Below, in pieces: positions 1 through 9,596 of a DNA stretch of 64,000 nt; the stretch's first letter is position 1, and each line of letters opens with the position of its first letter. The stretch comes from Tissierellia bacterium (lineage in GTDB: Bacteria; Bacillota; Clostridia; Tissierellales; Peptoniphilaceae), in contig JAUMWX010000002.1 of assembly GCA_030529425.1 (NCBI GenBank), positions 1 through 64,000 of the forward strand. Reading direction: 5' to 3'. The translations under genes were made by a program, and so were the position numbers. Under the pieces are notes generated by a model. It was not told the DNA's origin. It made no database searches and saw only the letters and a list, made by a program, of their open reading frames with translations.

Positions 1-633
1 GTCATCATCGTCGTCATCGTCGTCATCATCAATTTCTATGTGAACTTCAAATTTGTCTTTTTTAATTTCGATACGCTTAGTCTTTAGGTCTTTTTTCAAG
101 ATTTCTTCCAGATTATCTCTTTGTTCATTAATAATTCTATCTTTCCATTCTTTACTACCTTCAACTTTTATATCTATATCCCTATTTTTCTTTAGATAAC
201 CTTTTTCTTTTGAAAGCTGAACTATCTCTTTTACTACAGTTCCAACTTTTTTCCCTTTAAATTCATAATCCTTTATAAGTGCGATACCATCATCGTTAAC
301 TCCAACAATATTTTTTACAATATCATTTCTTTTTATGTCCAATCTAACTTCCGGATTAATAGATATATATAGCGATCCTATAACCATATTTGCCTGATAA
401 AACATTGCTGCAACAAATACTAAAATGAAAGCTGCTGCTATCGTAGAAATTCTTGATATAATCTTAAATCTGGATTTTTGAACAATCGGCTCCTCTTCAT
501 AAGGCAACATGGCAAACACATCATCAACTCTTTGACCTACGGTATAGTGTAAATTTGCAACAGTTAAAAATCTTCCTTCTTCATCCACCACTATAGCAAA
601 ACTATCGTAAGTTTCCATCACCAAGTACTTCAT
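1..633 (-). CDS. rsgI: Anti-sigma-I factor RsgI, N-terminal part (cut by window edge)
   Basis: Membrane anti-sigma factor that holds SigI inactive. Visible are 211 residues: an N-terminal RsgI_N domain (about 1-50) facing the cytoplasm, one membrane segment (about 58-78), then an outside region with SLYISINPEV at about 87-96. The Asn-Pro pair in that motif is where RsgI proteins are known to cleave themselves. The visible end runs into a lysine/glutamate-rich stretch and at least ten consecutive Asp codons, then leaves the window. The start ATG at 633 lies inside the end of sigI (32-nt overlap) and has an AAAGGAGG ribosome site, so the pair is translationally coupled. The extracellular sensor end, which would tell what it senses, is not visible. 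Confidence 0.85.
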   Translation of the reverse strand, partial: MKYLVMETYDSFAIVVDEEGRFLTVANLHYTVGQRVDDVFAMLPYEEEPIVQKSRFKIISRISTIAAAFILVFVAAMFYQANMVIGSLYISINPEVRLDIKRNDIVKNIVGVNDDGIALIKDYEFKGKKVGTVVKEIVQLSKEKGYLKKNRDIDIKVEGSKEWKDRIINEQRDNLEEILKKDLKTKRIEIKKDKFEVHIEIDDDDDDDDDD

Positions 634-1363
634 AGTTAGCACCTCCTTTCAAACTTAAAACTTGACTCATATGTGATCTTATAATTTCAAAACCATTTGT
701 TTGGATAATCATCATAGCCAAAATATACTTCCTATGCCTTTCAATTGTTTTTTTAGATATGTCGGTATTGTCTACCAACTTTTTTATCGGTAATTTTTTT
801 GTTCTTTCAATTTCTTGCAATATTTCAATATGATCAATGGCATATTGAATTACCGACCTGCAAGCTTCCAATGTCCTTTCCTGTTTCGGAGTATTCTCAG
901 TTGCATCAATTAAAGAAACTCCATATTCCTGCATCACCTCCGTCAGCTCAAATATTTCTTTTTTTGTTTGATTTAGGTTGATACTATCCTCATAATGATC
1001 CTTATCATCAGAAATTCTATCCTCCAAAGAAATATCTTCTCCTGACTCTACAGGTTCGCTGAATGAGACATTATTCTTATGTCTTGCCTCTTTTCTCGCA
1101 TAATCAATCAGCCGGCTTCTTATAACCATAGAGGCATAAGAAATAAATGCTCCCTTACCTTCATTAAAGCTTTTTATAGCTTCATGAAATGCAATCATTG
1201 CAATACTTACTTCATCATCTTGATCTGTTGATACTCTCTTTAGAAATTTTGAAGTTTCAGATCTTATGAAAGGTAAAAAAGAAGCAATTAATTCATCAGC
1301 TTTAAGCATGCTCTGCTTTGCTTCATTAACTTTTTTTAATATAAACACATCATTTTTTTCCAT
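602..1363 (-). CDS. sigI: RNA polymerase sigma-I factor
   Basis: Alternative sigma factor of the SigI family (253 residues), partner of the overlapping RsgI gene. Region 2 is visible at about 25-95 (DQDDEVSIAMIAFHEAI, then GKGAFISYASMVIRSRLIDY). A SigI-type C-terminal helical domain with a helix-turn-helix-like stretch (NTDISKKTIERHRKYI) follows at about 195-220. It starts at ATG 1363 after GAGGTAAGAT. In Bacillus SigI works in heat/envelope stress, and in cellulolytic clostridia in extracellular substrate sensing. The neighbouring wall-anchored nuclease is a natural candidate target, but that is inference. Confidence 0.9.
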   Translation of the reverse strand: MEKNDVFILKKVNEAKQSMLKADELIASFLPFIRSETSKFLKRVSTDQDDEVSIAMIAFHEAIKSFNEGKGAFISYASMVIRSRLIDYARKEARHKNNVSFSEPVESGEDISLEDRISDDKDHYEDSINLNQTKKEIFELTEVMQEYGVSLIDATENTPKQERTLEACRSVIQYAIDHIEILQEIERTKKLPIKKLVDNTDISKKTIERHRKYILAMMIIQTNGFEIIRSHMSQVLSLKGGANYEVLGDGNLR

Positions 1364-1420
1364 ATCTTACCTCAATAAAGTATACGATTCAAACCGTTCA
1401 AAAGTGGGGTTCTCAGAGAT

Positions 1421-1447
1421 ATTATACTATATAAAAAGGAGAAACAA
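1421..1447 (-). promoter_or_regulatory. Candidate sigI promoter
   Basis: On the minus strand TTGTTT (1442-1447), a 15-bp gap and TATAAT (1421-1426) precede sigI by about 58 bases. The spacer is short and the -35 overlaps the terminator hairpin of the upstream nuclease gene, so this is tentative. A SigI-type self-controlled promoter could also exist here. Confidence 0.35.
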
Positions 1448-1462
1448 TAAAAGTTTCTCCTT
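1431..1462 (-). terminator. Terminator of the surface nuclease gene
   Basis: A 10-bp perfect stem (AAGGAGAAAC at 1436-1445 with GTTTCTCCTT at 1453-1462, 7-base loop) is followed on the minus strand by TTTTTAT. It lies just after the nuclease stop codon and separates that gene from sigI. Confidence 0.75.
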
Positions 1463-1467
1463 AATTA

Positions 1468-4400
1468 TTATTTAATTCTCTGTTTCCTGAATGATACTAT
1501 CAACACTATAATTGATAAAGCTATAAATAGTAAATATGACTTTATCCCTAAATCTCCTGTTTTCGGATTTATGTTTTCCTTTTTATCAGTCTTGGTTTTG
1601 TCAGTTGTTTTATCTTTTATATTGTTCTTGTTATCGCCCTGATCTTTTTTATCAGTTTTGTCCGACTTATCATTCTTTTGAGGCTTTTGCTCGTCACCTT
1701 GTTTATCATCTTCAACTCCGGTTTTTTTATAGATAAATACAAAAGGTGAAAAACTGTCAAATTCAAATATTACTTTGTTTCCATCCAAATCAAATTCTTC
1801 GATTTTATCAAATGAACCGTCTTCATTTATATGGTATATCTTTAAGCCTTCAACCTCTTTTCCGCCGTAATTTTCAAGGTTAACTTCAACTTTAACCTTG
1901 TTTTCAAACTTATTCTTAAATTCACCTTTAGCATTTCGGAATCTGATGTCGTAAGCCTCCATATTATACTTGCTCAGATCTCCGATTTCATTTGCAAGAA
2001 GCTGTGATATTTCTTCCAAATCACTGTTTATTGATTCTGTATGTTGAGAATATGTTTCTTCGTCATCGTCTTGTTGATCTTTGTTTTCAAATTCTAATTG
2101 AACAATTACAGGATCATGATCAGATGCTCTTCCATGGAACTCCGTAAACATTGAATTTATATGAACCATGTCAAACTTAGCTTTTTCGACTAATTTATTC
2201 GAAACAAGCATATGATCCAATGTTTGACTGTTTCCTCTGTAGAAATATGAAAATCTGTCTTCAGGTTCATGATTTTTAACCAAATTGGTCAGTGTATCTC
2301 CCTCAAGAATTTTTAATGTATCCGTAAATTCAAAATCATTGAAGTCTCCGGTTAAAACAACATTTAATTCAGGATTTGAAACCAATTTATCTGAAACATA
2401 ATTTCTTATTACTCGAGCTAATTTAGCTCTCTTTTCAGCAGAAGGAAATTTTACAGGTTGAATCTTTCCAAACAAAGAATCATCACCTCGTTTTGAATTT
2501 AAATGGTTCGCAATTACGAGAACCTCTTCACCTTTAAATGTAAATCTTGCAGCTAAGGATTTACGAACTCCGTCAAATTCGGAAATTCCTTTTCCGATAG
2601 CCTCTATATCCTGCAAAGATACTCTTTCAGGATTATAAATAAATCCTACGCGTATATTTGCTCCGGGTGCACCGCCATCCATATTATCTTCAGGATTTAT
2701 ATCAATATATTCATATCTTATTCCGTTTTCTTGCGAAAGTATTGCATCAGTCAGGCGTTCTGCACTTTTCTTCGCTGAAACCTCTCCGGTGTTTTTAGGA
2801 CCGTCGTCATCTTGCATTTCGATTAACGCCACAATATCAGGCTTATTTAAATCCGATACTATTGACTTTGCAATCCTATTTACCTTTTCATCCGAAGTAC
2901 TTCCCTTGCCCACAGAAAGTGCGGAGAAATTTTCCACATTATATGATGCAATGGTAAGCTTTTCGTCCTCAAAACTTATTGTAGATTTTTCAGGTAATGT
3001 ATTTCCTTCCTCGATTTTGTCTTTTATATCTTTGGAAGGCACATATATCTTATAGCCTCCGAAACTGTAAGTCACCGGACCATATATCGTTTGTACCAAT
3101 TTGTCTCCGGCTTTGATTTTCAGTGAATTATCCTTTGTCATTACTGATATAATATTGGGATTGTGATTTTCCTTTAAATTATATCCGCCCAATTTATTAA
3201 GAGTTTCCAATGTATCACTCGGCAATAAATATATGTCGCCATATAGTTGAGGTCCAATTATCGTTCCGCTGTCTATTTTAACTATCATTCCCTCAATGGA
3301 TTCCCAAAAGTCGATAGAATCTTCTTGCGGATCAAATTGAGTAAATCCGTCATTTTCTATAATTTCACTTGGAATGCTTGAGCCGTTTATTACCAGATGT
3401 TCAGGCAGGTTTTCCTTACCTTTCTTCTCTACTTTGTCAGCGGTTATTTGCGTAATTGTAAGGTCGGTTTTAAAATTATCCGAATATCCTCTTCCCAAAA
3501 ATTCCAAAACACTTCCTTCAATTTCTATCCTATCTCCTTCAACCAGACTATGTCCCGGTTTATAAACAGAGATGCCGTCTGAAGTTCTCGGATCATTATC
3601 AGGATTTATATCTTGAACATAAAACTCATTTTCATTCTCAACAAATGTAACTACCACATCTTTGACTTTTACAATTTTCCCTTCAAAAGGAGAGTTATGA
3701 GAAACTCCTTGAATTTGTCCAATACTGTAATATGATTCGTCAGGAATATCTATGATTGACTCAACAACATTGATTCCGCTTTCGCTATAAGGTAAAATTT
3801 GGATTTCACCGTTATATGATGAAAGAATACCCGTTACATCTACAATATCTCCATTTTTTAATCTCGTTTTCAATTGATCATAATTTTCACCTGACCTATT
3901 GTCATAGCGTACTTTTGCAAAATTATTGTTTTCATCATAAATAAAAAATTCACTGGTTCCAAACTCATTAACTCTTATAAAATCTCTAACTTTTACATTG
4001 GAAATTTTTACTAAAGTTGATTGATTAGAATTTTGCAATTCATTGATTTTCAATTCTTTAGGAATGATAACCTCAGCTTCTTTTTTATCTAAAAATTCCA
4101 CATCGGTCAATTGCAAATTCCCCTTGTAATTTCCCAGTTTTCCTTTAAGAATTATTTCACCTCCCAGTTTGGCTTTTATATCATTATCTGTGTATATATA
4201 TATTCCGTGCTCTTCATCTTGAATATAGAAGGCTTTTTTGCCCCAAACACCGACTTTTGAAATGACCGTTCCCTTTGTCTTATAAAGTTTTCCAATCTCA
4301 GAATTTCTAAGATTTTTTATACTTATTAATTCCAAACCGTCTTCATCAGGAGTTCCCGGTTCAACATCTTCAACCTTAGAATCAAGTTTCAATTGAACAA

Positions 4401-7119
4401 TAACGGGATCATGATCGGAAGCCCTGTCATGTTCTTCCATGAACATTGAATTGATATGCACCATGTCAAATTTGGAGTCTTCTACCAACTTGTTCGAAAC
4501 CAGCATGTGATCCAATGTTTGACTGTTTCCTCTATAATAATATGAAAATCTGTCACTTTCATCATGATTTTTAACCAAGTTGGTTAAAATATCACCTTCC
4601 AATATTCTTAGAGTATCTGTGTATTCAAAATCATTGAAATCTCCAGTAACAACAACATTTAGCCCCGGGTTTTCCAACTTTTTACTCACGACATAATCAT
4701 TTACAATTCTTGCAAGTTTCACTCTTTTTTCTACAGAAGCGAAAACAGGAGGTTGATGTTTTCCGAATAATCCATGATCACCCCTCTTAGAATTGAAATG
4801 ATTTGCTATTACCAATAATTCATTGTCCTTAAATTTAAAACTTCCTGCCAAGGATTTGCGGACACTTTCAAATTCGAATCTATCTCTTCCTATAAGCTCA
4901 AGGTTTTCGAGTGAAACTCTATCGACAATATACAAAAATGCCACACGAATATTTGCACCTTCTTTTCCTCCATCTTGATTGTCGATAGGAGGAATTTCAG
5001 CATAAGTATATTGTTTTCCGCCGTGCTCTTTTATTGCATCGATTAGAATTTTTGCATTTTTCTCCGCAGTTACCACCCCATTTTTATCACTTCCAGAATC
5101 ATCCTGCATTTCAACTATGGCAATTATATCAGGTTGACTCAGCTGATTAACTATGGAGTTTGCTATCCTGTTAACTTTCTCCATGGAAGTTTCACCGCTT
5201 TCAGGTGCAAAGTTTTCAACATTATATGAAGCTATTGTTACTTTATCTTCTTCAAATTCTATTGTACTTTTCTCAGGTTCCGTACTTCCTGCAACAATTT
5301 TTGTTTTAAATTCATCTATTTTATCTTTTGGAATATAGATCCTGTATCCTCCGAACGAATAGGTAACAGGTCCTGAGAACTCTTCGATTTTATCTCCGGA
5401 TTTCACCACTATTCCGCCGTAATTTTCATTTGAGTCTTTATAGATGCTGAATGATATCAAGTCCGGGTTGGATTTTTCATTCAAATTTATACCACCCATC
5501 TTATTCAATCTTTCAGTTTGATTGCCCGGTAAAATATAAATATCGCCATGTACTCTAGGCCCGATTATAGTACCGCTTTCTATACCTACAATCATTCCTT
5601 CAACAGATTCCCAGAAATCCAGAGCATCCTCTTTTGGATCAAATACGCTCATTCCGTCATTATCAATAACATCTTTAGGGATTGTATCGATATTAATTAT
5701 TGTTTTTTCCGGAATATCGGAAGTTCCGTTTTGTACAACTGAAGTCGCATTAATACGGGTTATTGTAAGATCCGTAGACTTCTTATCCCTATATCCATCT
5801 CCATAATATTCCTCAACAACTCCGGAAATTGTAAGTTTGCTTCCTTCTTGTAAATTATGTCCGTTATGCTTTACGGCAATTCCGTTTGATGTATTTTCAT
5901 TATTGTCCGGCTCTATATCCTGAACATAAAACATACCGGAATTATGAACTGAGGTTACTATTACATCTTTTACCTTTACTTCTTTTCCTTCATATGGAGA
6001 TACATGACTTTCCCCTTGAATATCTCCTATTTTCAAGTAGTTTTCACTTTCCTCTTCCGAATTTCCTTCATCCTTCAAAACTATATGTGAATTTTCAAAA
6101 GGAAGTATCTGAAATTTTTGTTTAAATGTTGACAGTATCCCTGTAACATTTATTATCTTACCCTTAGTATATTTCGAAACATCAATATTAGCAGTTCCAA
6201 AAATATATATATCGGTGGATTTTCCTCCTTTTTCTACAGTTAAGGTCGTATTTTTCCCTGATTTTACATTTGTAATGGTCAACTCTTCCAACTTGATTAA
6301 TGTTGCCTGCTTTTCATTTGCCAAATTTTCAACTTCAACTAACTTCGCTTCGGGAACTTCTATTTGTTTTGATGTTTTTTCAAATTTTTCTAAATTTATC
6401 AATTGCTTAGAATTACCGTATTCTCCAAGAGTAGCTGTCAAAACTACCTCATCGCCCAAAGTTAATAATCTGTCTTCTTTGGTATATACATATATTGCAT
6501 CACCGAATTCATCTTGCAAATAAAAGTTTTTACCACCGAAAGCACCTATTCTGGAAATTACAAAACCTCTAACTGTAAACTTTTCTCCGTTATTTGCTTC
6601 TCTAACATTTGAAATAGGAGTAATTTCAACAGTCGGCTCGGGGTTTTCAGGTTTGTGCTCATCTGGTGAAGGTGCCGGCTCTGCGCTGTCATCAGGCGGA
6701 GGGGTTACACTCTCATCCGGAGCCAATTCAATATTAGTGATGTCTTTCAAACCAAATTCATTTTTGAAATATGTCTGTCTGGTTCCTGAAATAATAAATT
6801 TTTTATCGGGATTAGCTTTTATAATTTCATCATAAATTACCCTATTTTTTTTGGAATACTGTACCGGAATTCCTGATTTATTCTCCGAGTCCAAAGTATC
6901 ATCTAATTCCAAATTGCTCTCTTTACCATCCCAAGACCCTTTGATGTATCCTTTTACTTTTACTTTTTGTCCTTCTTTAGATTCAGCTTTGTAACCGGCA
7001 ACCGTATATATTACTTGCTCTTCAGCAAAACTATATGCAGGTACAAATATCTGAACAACTAAGGAAAATGCCAGTAAAAACGCCATCAATCCTCTTGTCT
7101 TAAACAATTTCTTTTGCAT
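1468..7119 (-). CDS. Wall-anchored extracellular nuclease with two tandem OB-fold/EEP nuclease modules
   Basis: Large secreted nuclease (1,883 residues) of the YhcR/ExeM kind, predicted to cut extracellular DNA or RNA. I start it at ATG 7119 (MQKKLFKTRG), which has AGGAGGATAGCG before it, rather than at an ATG 16 codons upstream. A signal peptide ends near AYSFAEE. A short OB-like N-terminal domain follows (about 30-130), then two copies of one unit (about 165-905 and 925-1670). Each unit has OB-fold segments and an endonuclease/exonuclease/phosphatase domain. Both nuclease copies keep SYNVENF, a VEMQDD/IEMQDD glutamate motif, IANHxNSKRGD, TGDFNDFE and SDHDPVIVQL, so both look active. The tail has a Lys/Asp-rich linker, NPKTGD sortase signal, membrane helix and RKQRIK. 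It has its own promoter and terminator. Confidence 0.9.
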   Translation of the reverse strand: MQKKLFKTRGLMAFLLAFSLVVQIFVPAYSFAEEQVIYTVAGYKAESKEGQKVKVKGYIKGSWDGKESNLELDDTLDSENKSGIPVQYSKKNRVIYDEIIKANPDKKFIISGTRQTYFKNEFGLKDITNIELAPDESVTPPPDDSAEPAPSPDEHKPENPEPTVEITPISNVREANNGEKFTVRGFVISRIGAFGGKNFYLQDEFGDAIYVYTKEDRLLTLGDEVVLTATLGEYGNSKQLINLEKFEKTSKQIEVPEAKLVEVENLANEKQATLIKLEELTITNVKSGKNTTLTVEKGGKSTDIYIFGTANIDVSKYTKGKIINVTGILSTFKQKFQILPFENSHIVLKDEGNSEEESENYLKIGDIQGESHVSPYEGKEVKVKDVIVTSVHNSGMFYVQDIEPDNNENTSNGIAVKHNGHNLQEGSKLTISGVVEEYYGDGYRDKKSTDLTITRINATSVVQNGTSDIPEKTIINIDTIPKDVIDNDGMSVFDPKEDALDFWESVEGMIVGIESGTIIGPRVHGDIYILPGNQTERLNKMGGINLNEKSNPDLISFSIYKDSNENYGGIVVKSGDKIEEFSGPVTYSFGGYRIYIPKDKIDEFKTKIVAGSTEPEKSTIEFEEDKVTIASYNVENFAPESGETSMEKVNRIANSIVNQLSQPDIIAIVEMQDDSGSDKNGVVTAEKNAKILIDAIKEHGGKQYTYAEIPPIDNQDGGKEGANIRVAFLYIVDRVSLENLELIGRDRFEFESVRKSLAGSFKFKDNELLVIANHFNSKRGDHGLFGKHQPPVFASVEKRVKLARIVNDYVVSKKLENPGLNVVVTGDFNDFEYTDTLRILEGDILTNLVKNHDESDRFSYYYRGNSQTLDHMLVSNKLVEDSKFDMVHINSMFMEEHDRASDHDPVIVQLKLDSKVEDVEPGTPDEDGLELISIKNLRNSEIGKLYKTKGTVISKVGVWGKKAFYIQDEEHGIYIYTDNDIKAKLGGEIILKGKLGNYKGNLQLTDVEFLDKKEAEVIIPKELKINELQNSNQSTLVKISNVKVRDFIRVNEFGTSEFFIYDENNNFAKVRYDNRSGENYDQLKTRLKNGDIVDVTGILSSYNGEIQILPYSESGINVVESIIDIPDESYYSIGQIQGVSHNSPFEGKIVKVKDVVVTFVENENEFYVQDINPDNDPRTSDGISVYKPGHSLVEGDRIEIEGSVLEFLGRGYSDNFKTDLTITQITADKVEKKGKENLPEHLVINGSSIPSEIIENDGFTQFDPQEDSIDFWESIEGMIVKIDSGTIIGPQLYGDIYLLPSDTLETLNKLGGYNLKENHNPNIISVMTKDNSLKIKAGDKLVQTIYGPVTYSFGGYKIYVPSKDIKDKIEEGNTLPEKSTISFEDEKLTIASYNVENFSALSVGKGSTSDEKVNRIAKSIVSDLNKPDIVALIEMQDDDGPKNTGEVSAKKSAERLTDAILSQENGIRYEYIDINPEDNMDGGAPGANIRVGFIYNPERVSLQDIEAIGKGISEFDGVRKSLAARFTFKGEEVLVIANHLNSKRGDDSLFGKIQPVKFPSAEKRAKLARVIRNYVSDKLVSNPELNVVLTGDFNDFEFTDTLKILEGDTLTNLVKNHEPEDRFSYFYRGNSQTLDHMLVSNKLVEKAKFDMVHINSMFTEFHGRASDHDPVIVQLEFENKDQQDDDEETYSQHTESINSDLEEISQLLANEIGDLSKYNMEAYDIRFRNAKGEFKNKFENKVKVEVNLENYGGKEVEGLKIYHINEDGSFDKIEEFDLDGNKVIFEFDSFSPFVFIYKKTGVEDDKQGDEQKPQKNDKSDKTDKKDQGDNKNNIKDKTTDKTKTDKKENINPKTGDLGIKSYLLFIALSIIVLIVSFRKQRIK

Positions 7120-7157
7120 CCTCGCTATCCTCCTATGCACATTTTGCGTACAAAACA

Positions 7158-7186
7158 ATTTTAACAATCAATGTTACTTCTTACAA
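7158..7186 (-). promoter_or_regulatory. Promoter of the surface nuclease gene
   Basis: TTGTAA (7181-7186), 17-bp spacer, TAAAAT (7158-7163) on the minus strand. The predicted transcript starts about 32 bases before the chosen ATG, leaving just room for the AGGAGG site. This supports the shorter protein start. Confidence 0.6.
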
Positions 7187-7390
7187 CCTTATCAATTTTT
7201 TTTATTTTTAAAAATTTACATAAAAAAATTAAGATCCCACAATAAATTCATCATATAATTTTAAAAACTGATTTTTACTTAAATCATATATTCAATAATA
7301 ATATTTGATATTTTACAAATCCGTGTCGACAAATTAGATTTGAATTTAGCTTCCAAAAACATTAAAATCATCGCACTATTGCCTCTTTGT

Positions 7391-7418
7391 AAAAAAAAAG
7401 AAGGGAATCCCCTCTTTT
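7391..7418 (-). terminator. Terminator of the SPFH gene
   Basis: AAAAGAAGGG (7396-7405) pairs with CCCCTCTTTT (7409-7418) with one A-C mismatch and a 3-base loop, followed on the minus strand by a run of T. It directly abuts the SPFH stop codon. Confidence 0.7.
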
Positions 7419-8306
7419 CTAATTGTTTCCTTTGTTTTTATTTTCAGAACTTGTGCCTCCGGGCTTTTCAGTTGGAGTCTTTTCGTCATCGAATATGTTG
7501 TCAATTATAAAATTTCCGCCTCCCGAAAATTTAGGTAATTGACCATTCCATTTTTCGATAAACATTTTTCTGATGATTACATCAGAAAGTGAATCTGATA
7601 AAAGTTTATTTCCTTTTGCTTCAAGTTCTTTTTCTTTCAGTTTTAATTCTGCTAATTTAACTCTGTTTTCAGCTTCAACAGTCAATTTTTGTTGCTCGGC
7701 TTTTTCTTTTTCAACAGCCTGTTCAGCAACTTTCTTTTGTTCAACGGCTCTTTCATAATCATCTGAAAAATCGTGATTTACAATAGAAACATTCGAAACA
7801 CTCAATCCGTAAGTTTCAAAGTCATCTTTCAAATCATCAAATATCAATTTCGAAATTTCCGTTCTTTTACTTATAAACTCTTCTATAGTGTATTTTGAAA
7901 TTGCTGACTGAACAATTTCCTGCACTCTCGGTTTAATAAATCTACTGAAATGATTTCCGTTAAATGCTTTATATAATGTTATAGGGTCGGAAACACTCGC
8001 TTGTACCGAAAACTCTATATTAATAGATTGAATATCTCTGGTAGATACTTCAAGAGATGTATCCCCATATTCACTATTTTTTACAAATAAATATAGATAT
8101 TCTCTGGTTTCCATTTTATGTTTTGATTCTACAAAAGGAATCTTAAAATGGATTCCTTCCCGTTTTATATCTGATACCTTCCCAAATCTTGAAATTATCG
8201 CAACCTCCCCGGTATTCACGGTATATATATTCTCCGTCACCGTTATGATGGCGATAAAAATTAGAATTATTATACCTACAATTTTAAAAGCTTTTCCCGC
8301 TTTCAT
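7419..8306 (-). CDS. SPFH/band-7 (prohibitin-like) membrane protein
   Basis: A 295-residue membrane-anchored SPFH-domain protein of the prohibitin/HflC type. One N-terminal membrane helix (about 8-28) precedes the band-7 domain, which opens with VNTGEVAIISRFGKV (about 30-45) and GIHFKIPFV. A long charged coiled coil (about 185-245, many EKxEAE repeats) and a glycine/asparagine-rich tail follow. Such proteins form membrane microdomain scaffolds and often regulate membrane proteases, but no protease gene is adjacent. The start has TAGGAGGTAATT before it. It appears monocistronic, with a terminator at its end. Specific role unknown. Confidence 0.85.
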   Translation of the reverse strand: MKAGKAFKIVGIIILIFIAIITVTENIYTVNTGEVAIISRFGKVSDIKREGIHFKIPFVESKHKMETREYLYLFVKNSEYGDTSLEVSTRDIQSINIEFSVQASVSDPITLYKAFNGNHFSRFIKPRVQEIVQSAISKYTIEEFISKRTEISKLIFDDLKDDFETYGLSVSNVSIVNHDFSDDYERAVEQKKVAEQAVEKEKAEQQKLTVEAENRVKLAELKLKEKELEAKGNKLLSDSLSDVIIRKMFIEKWNGQLPKFSGGGNFIIDNIFDDEKTPTEKPGGTSSENKNKGNN

Positions 8307-8422
8307 AATTACCTCCTAAAATTATAATCCTCTATCAATCCAATATATTTTAGCATTTTTTTTATAAAAATAAAATGTACATGTTTTAGTTATTAATTTG
8401 GTAATTGCTCCTTTTTACTCAA

Positions 8423-9382
8423 TTATTTAACCACAACATTCTGAGGCATGCCTTGAATAAATTTTTCGAAATTTTCAACAGCAATATCCAAAAGTCTTTG
8501 TCTTGTCTCCAAAGGTGCCCAACTGCTATGAGGTGTAATAAATACTCTATCCGTTTTAAGCAGTTCATGTTCATCATCAATAGGCTCTCTTTCTGTTACA
8601 TCCAATCCTACAGCGTAGATTTTCCCATCCTTCAGACCTTCAATTAAGTCTTCCTCTTTAATCAATCTTCCCCTGCTGTTATTGATTATAATTACACCGT
8701 CTTTCATTTTAGATATACTATCTTTGTTAATCATGTGGTAATTGTCCTTGTTTAACGGACAATGCAGCACTATAACATCGGATTTTTCATAAATTTCATC
8801 AACGGATGCGTATTTGAAATTTCTGGTTTCTTCTTCATCTCCGGGAGTTCTTTTGTTTGCCAAAACTTTCATTCCCAAAGCCTGAGCGATTGCTCCCGTA
8901 CTCTTGCCTATTCTTCCGTATCCTATTATTCCCATTATCTTATTTTCAAGTTCAATCATAGGATATTTTATAAAACTCCAATAGCCTTTTTTAGACCATT
9001 CTCCTCTACATACCTGCATATGTTGAGATGCCACAGAATTTGTAATTTCAAGCAATAATGCTATCGCATGCTGAGCGACCGCCCTTGTTCCATAGGTCGG
9101 AACATTGCATACTATAACTCCTTTTCGATTGGCATACTCCACATCAACCCCGTTATATCCGGTCGATAAAGTTCCTATATATCTTAAATTCTCCGACTTG
9201 TCGATAATTTCCGAAGTTATTTTTGAAGAACCCACAAATATTGCCTGAGCATCTCCTATTCTGCTTGACAAATCTTCTTTGTTTGTTTTATCATAAATTT
9301 CGACTTCCCCAAATTTTCTGAATCCTTCCCAACTTAAATCCCCCGGATTCAGAGAATATCCGTCAAGTATTACTAATTTCAT
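8423..9382 (-). CDS. D-2-hydroxyacid dehydrogenase (NAD-dependent)
   Basis: A 319-residue enzyme of the D-isomer-specific 2-hydroxyacid dehydrogenase family (glycerate/hydroxypyruvate/D-lactate type) that interconverts 2-oxo acids and D-2-hydroxy acids with NAD(P)H. The Rossmann motif GYGRIGKSTG is at about 155. The substrate Arg lies in NNSRGRLIKEEDL, the Glu in LDVTEREPID, and the catalytic His in TPHSSWAPLE near 285. It lies just downstream of the glcD-lrgAB-oxidoreductase operon but has its own extended -10 and is separated by a terminator. Exact substrate cannot be told from sequence; the linkage suggests the same 2-oxo/2-hydroxy acid pool. Confidence 0.88.
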   Translation of the reverse strand: MKLVILDGYSLNPGDLSWEGFRKFGEVEIYDKTNKEDLSSRIGDAQAIFVGSSKITSEIIDKSENLRYIGTLSTGYNGVDVEYANRKGVIVCNVPTYGTRAVAQHAIALLLEITNSVASQHMQVCRGEWSKKGYWSFIKYPMIELENKIMGIIGYGRIGKSTGAIAQALGMKVLANKRTPGDEEETRNFKYASVDEIYEKSDVIVLHCPLNKDNYHMINKDSISKMKDGVIIINNSRGRLIKEEDLIEGLKDGKIYAVGLDVTEREPIDDEHELLKTDRVFITPHSSWAPLETRQRLLDIAVENFEKFIQGMPQNVVVK

Positions 9383-9476
9383 TTTTCAACTCCTCTTTAC
9401 AAAAAGTAAATTCGTATACAAACTCTTATATTTATTAAGCAACTGAAGTCCATTAATAAATATCGGTTCATCAGTA

Positions 9477-9485
9477 ATTATAACA
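9477..9485 (-). promoter_or_regulatory. Extended -10 element before the D-2-hydroxyacid dehydrogenase
   Basis: TGTTATAAT on the minus strand is an extended -10 (TG-N-TATAAT), about 95 bases before the start codon. No convincing -35 is seen. Confidence 0.4.
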
Positions 9486-9540
9486 TATAATTAGAATTTT
9501 AATTTAAGTAAAGACTCAAGGTACATCTTTTCCAATTCAT

Positions 9541-9571
9541 AAAAAAAGCCTTGAAACGAGCTCAAGGCTTT
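9541..9571 (-). terminator. Terminator of the 2-oxoacid oxidoreductase operon
   Basis: A 10-bp perfect stem, AAAGCCTTGA (9545-9554) with TCAAGGCTTT (9562-9571) and a 7-base loop, is followed on the minus strand by TTTTTTTAT. It lies 25 bases after the gamma-subunit stop. Confidence 0.85.
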
Positions 9572-9596
9572 CTTAGTCTTTAATTTTAAAACTTAA

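Noticed and set aside
1-30. GTC/ATC triplet run as a CRISPR or structural repeat
   Set aside because: It is in frame with rsgI on the minus strand and encodes consecutive Asp residues; it is a codon run, not an array.
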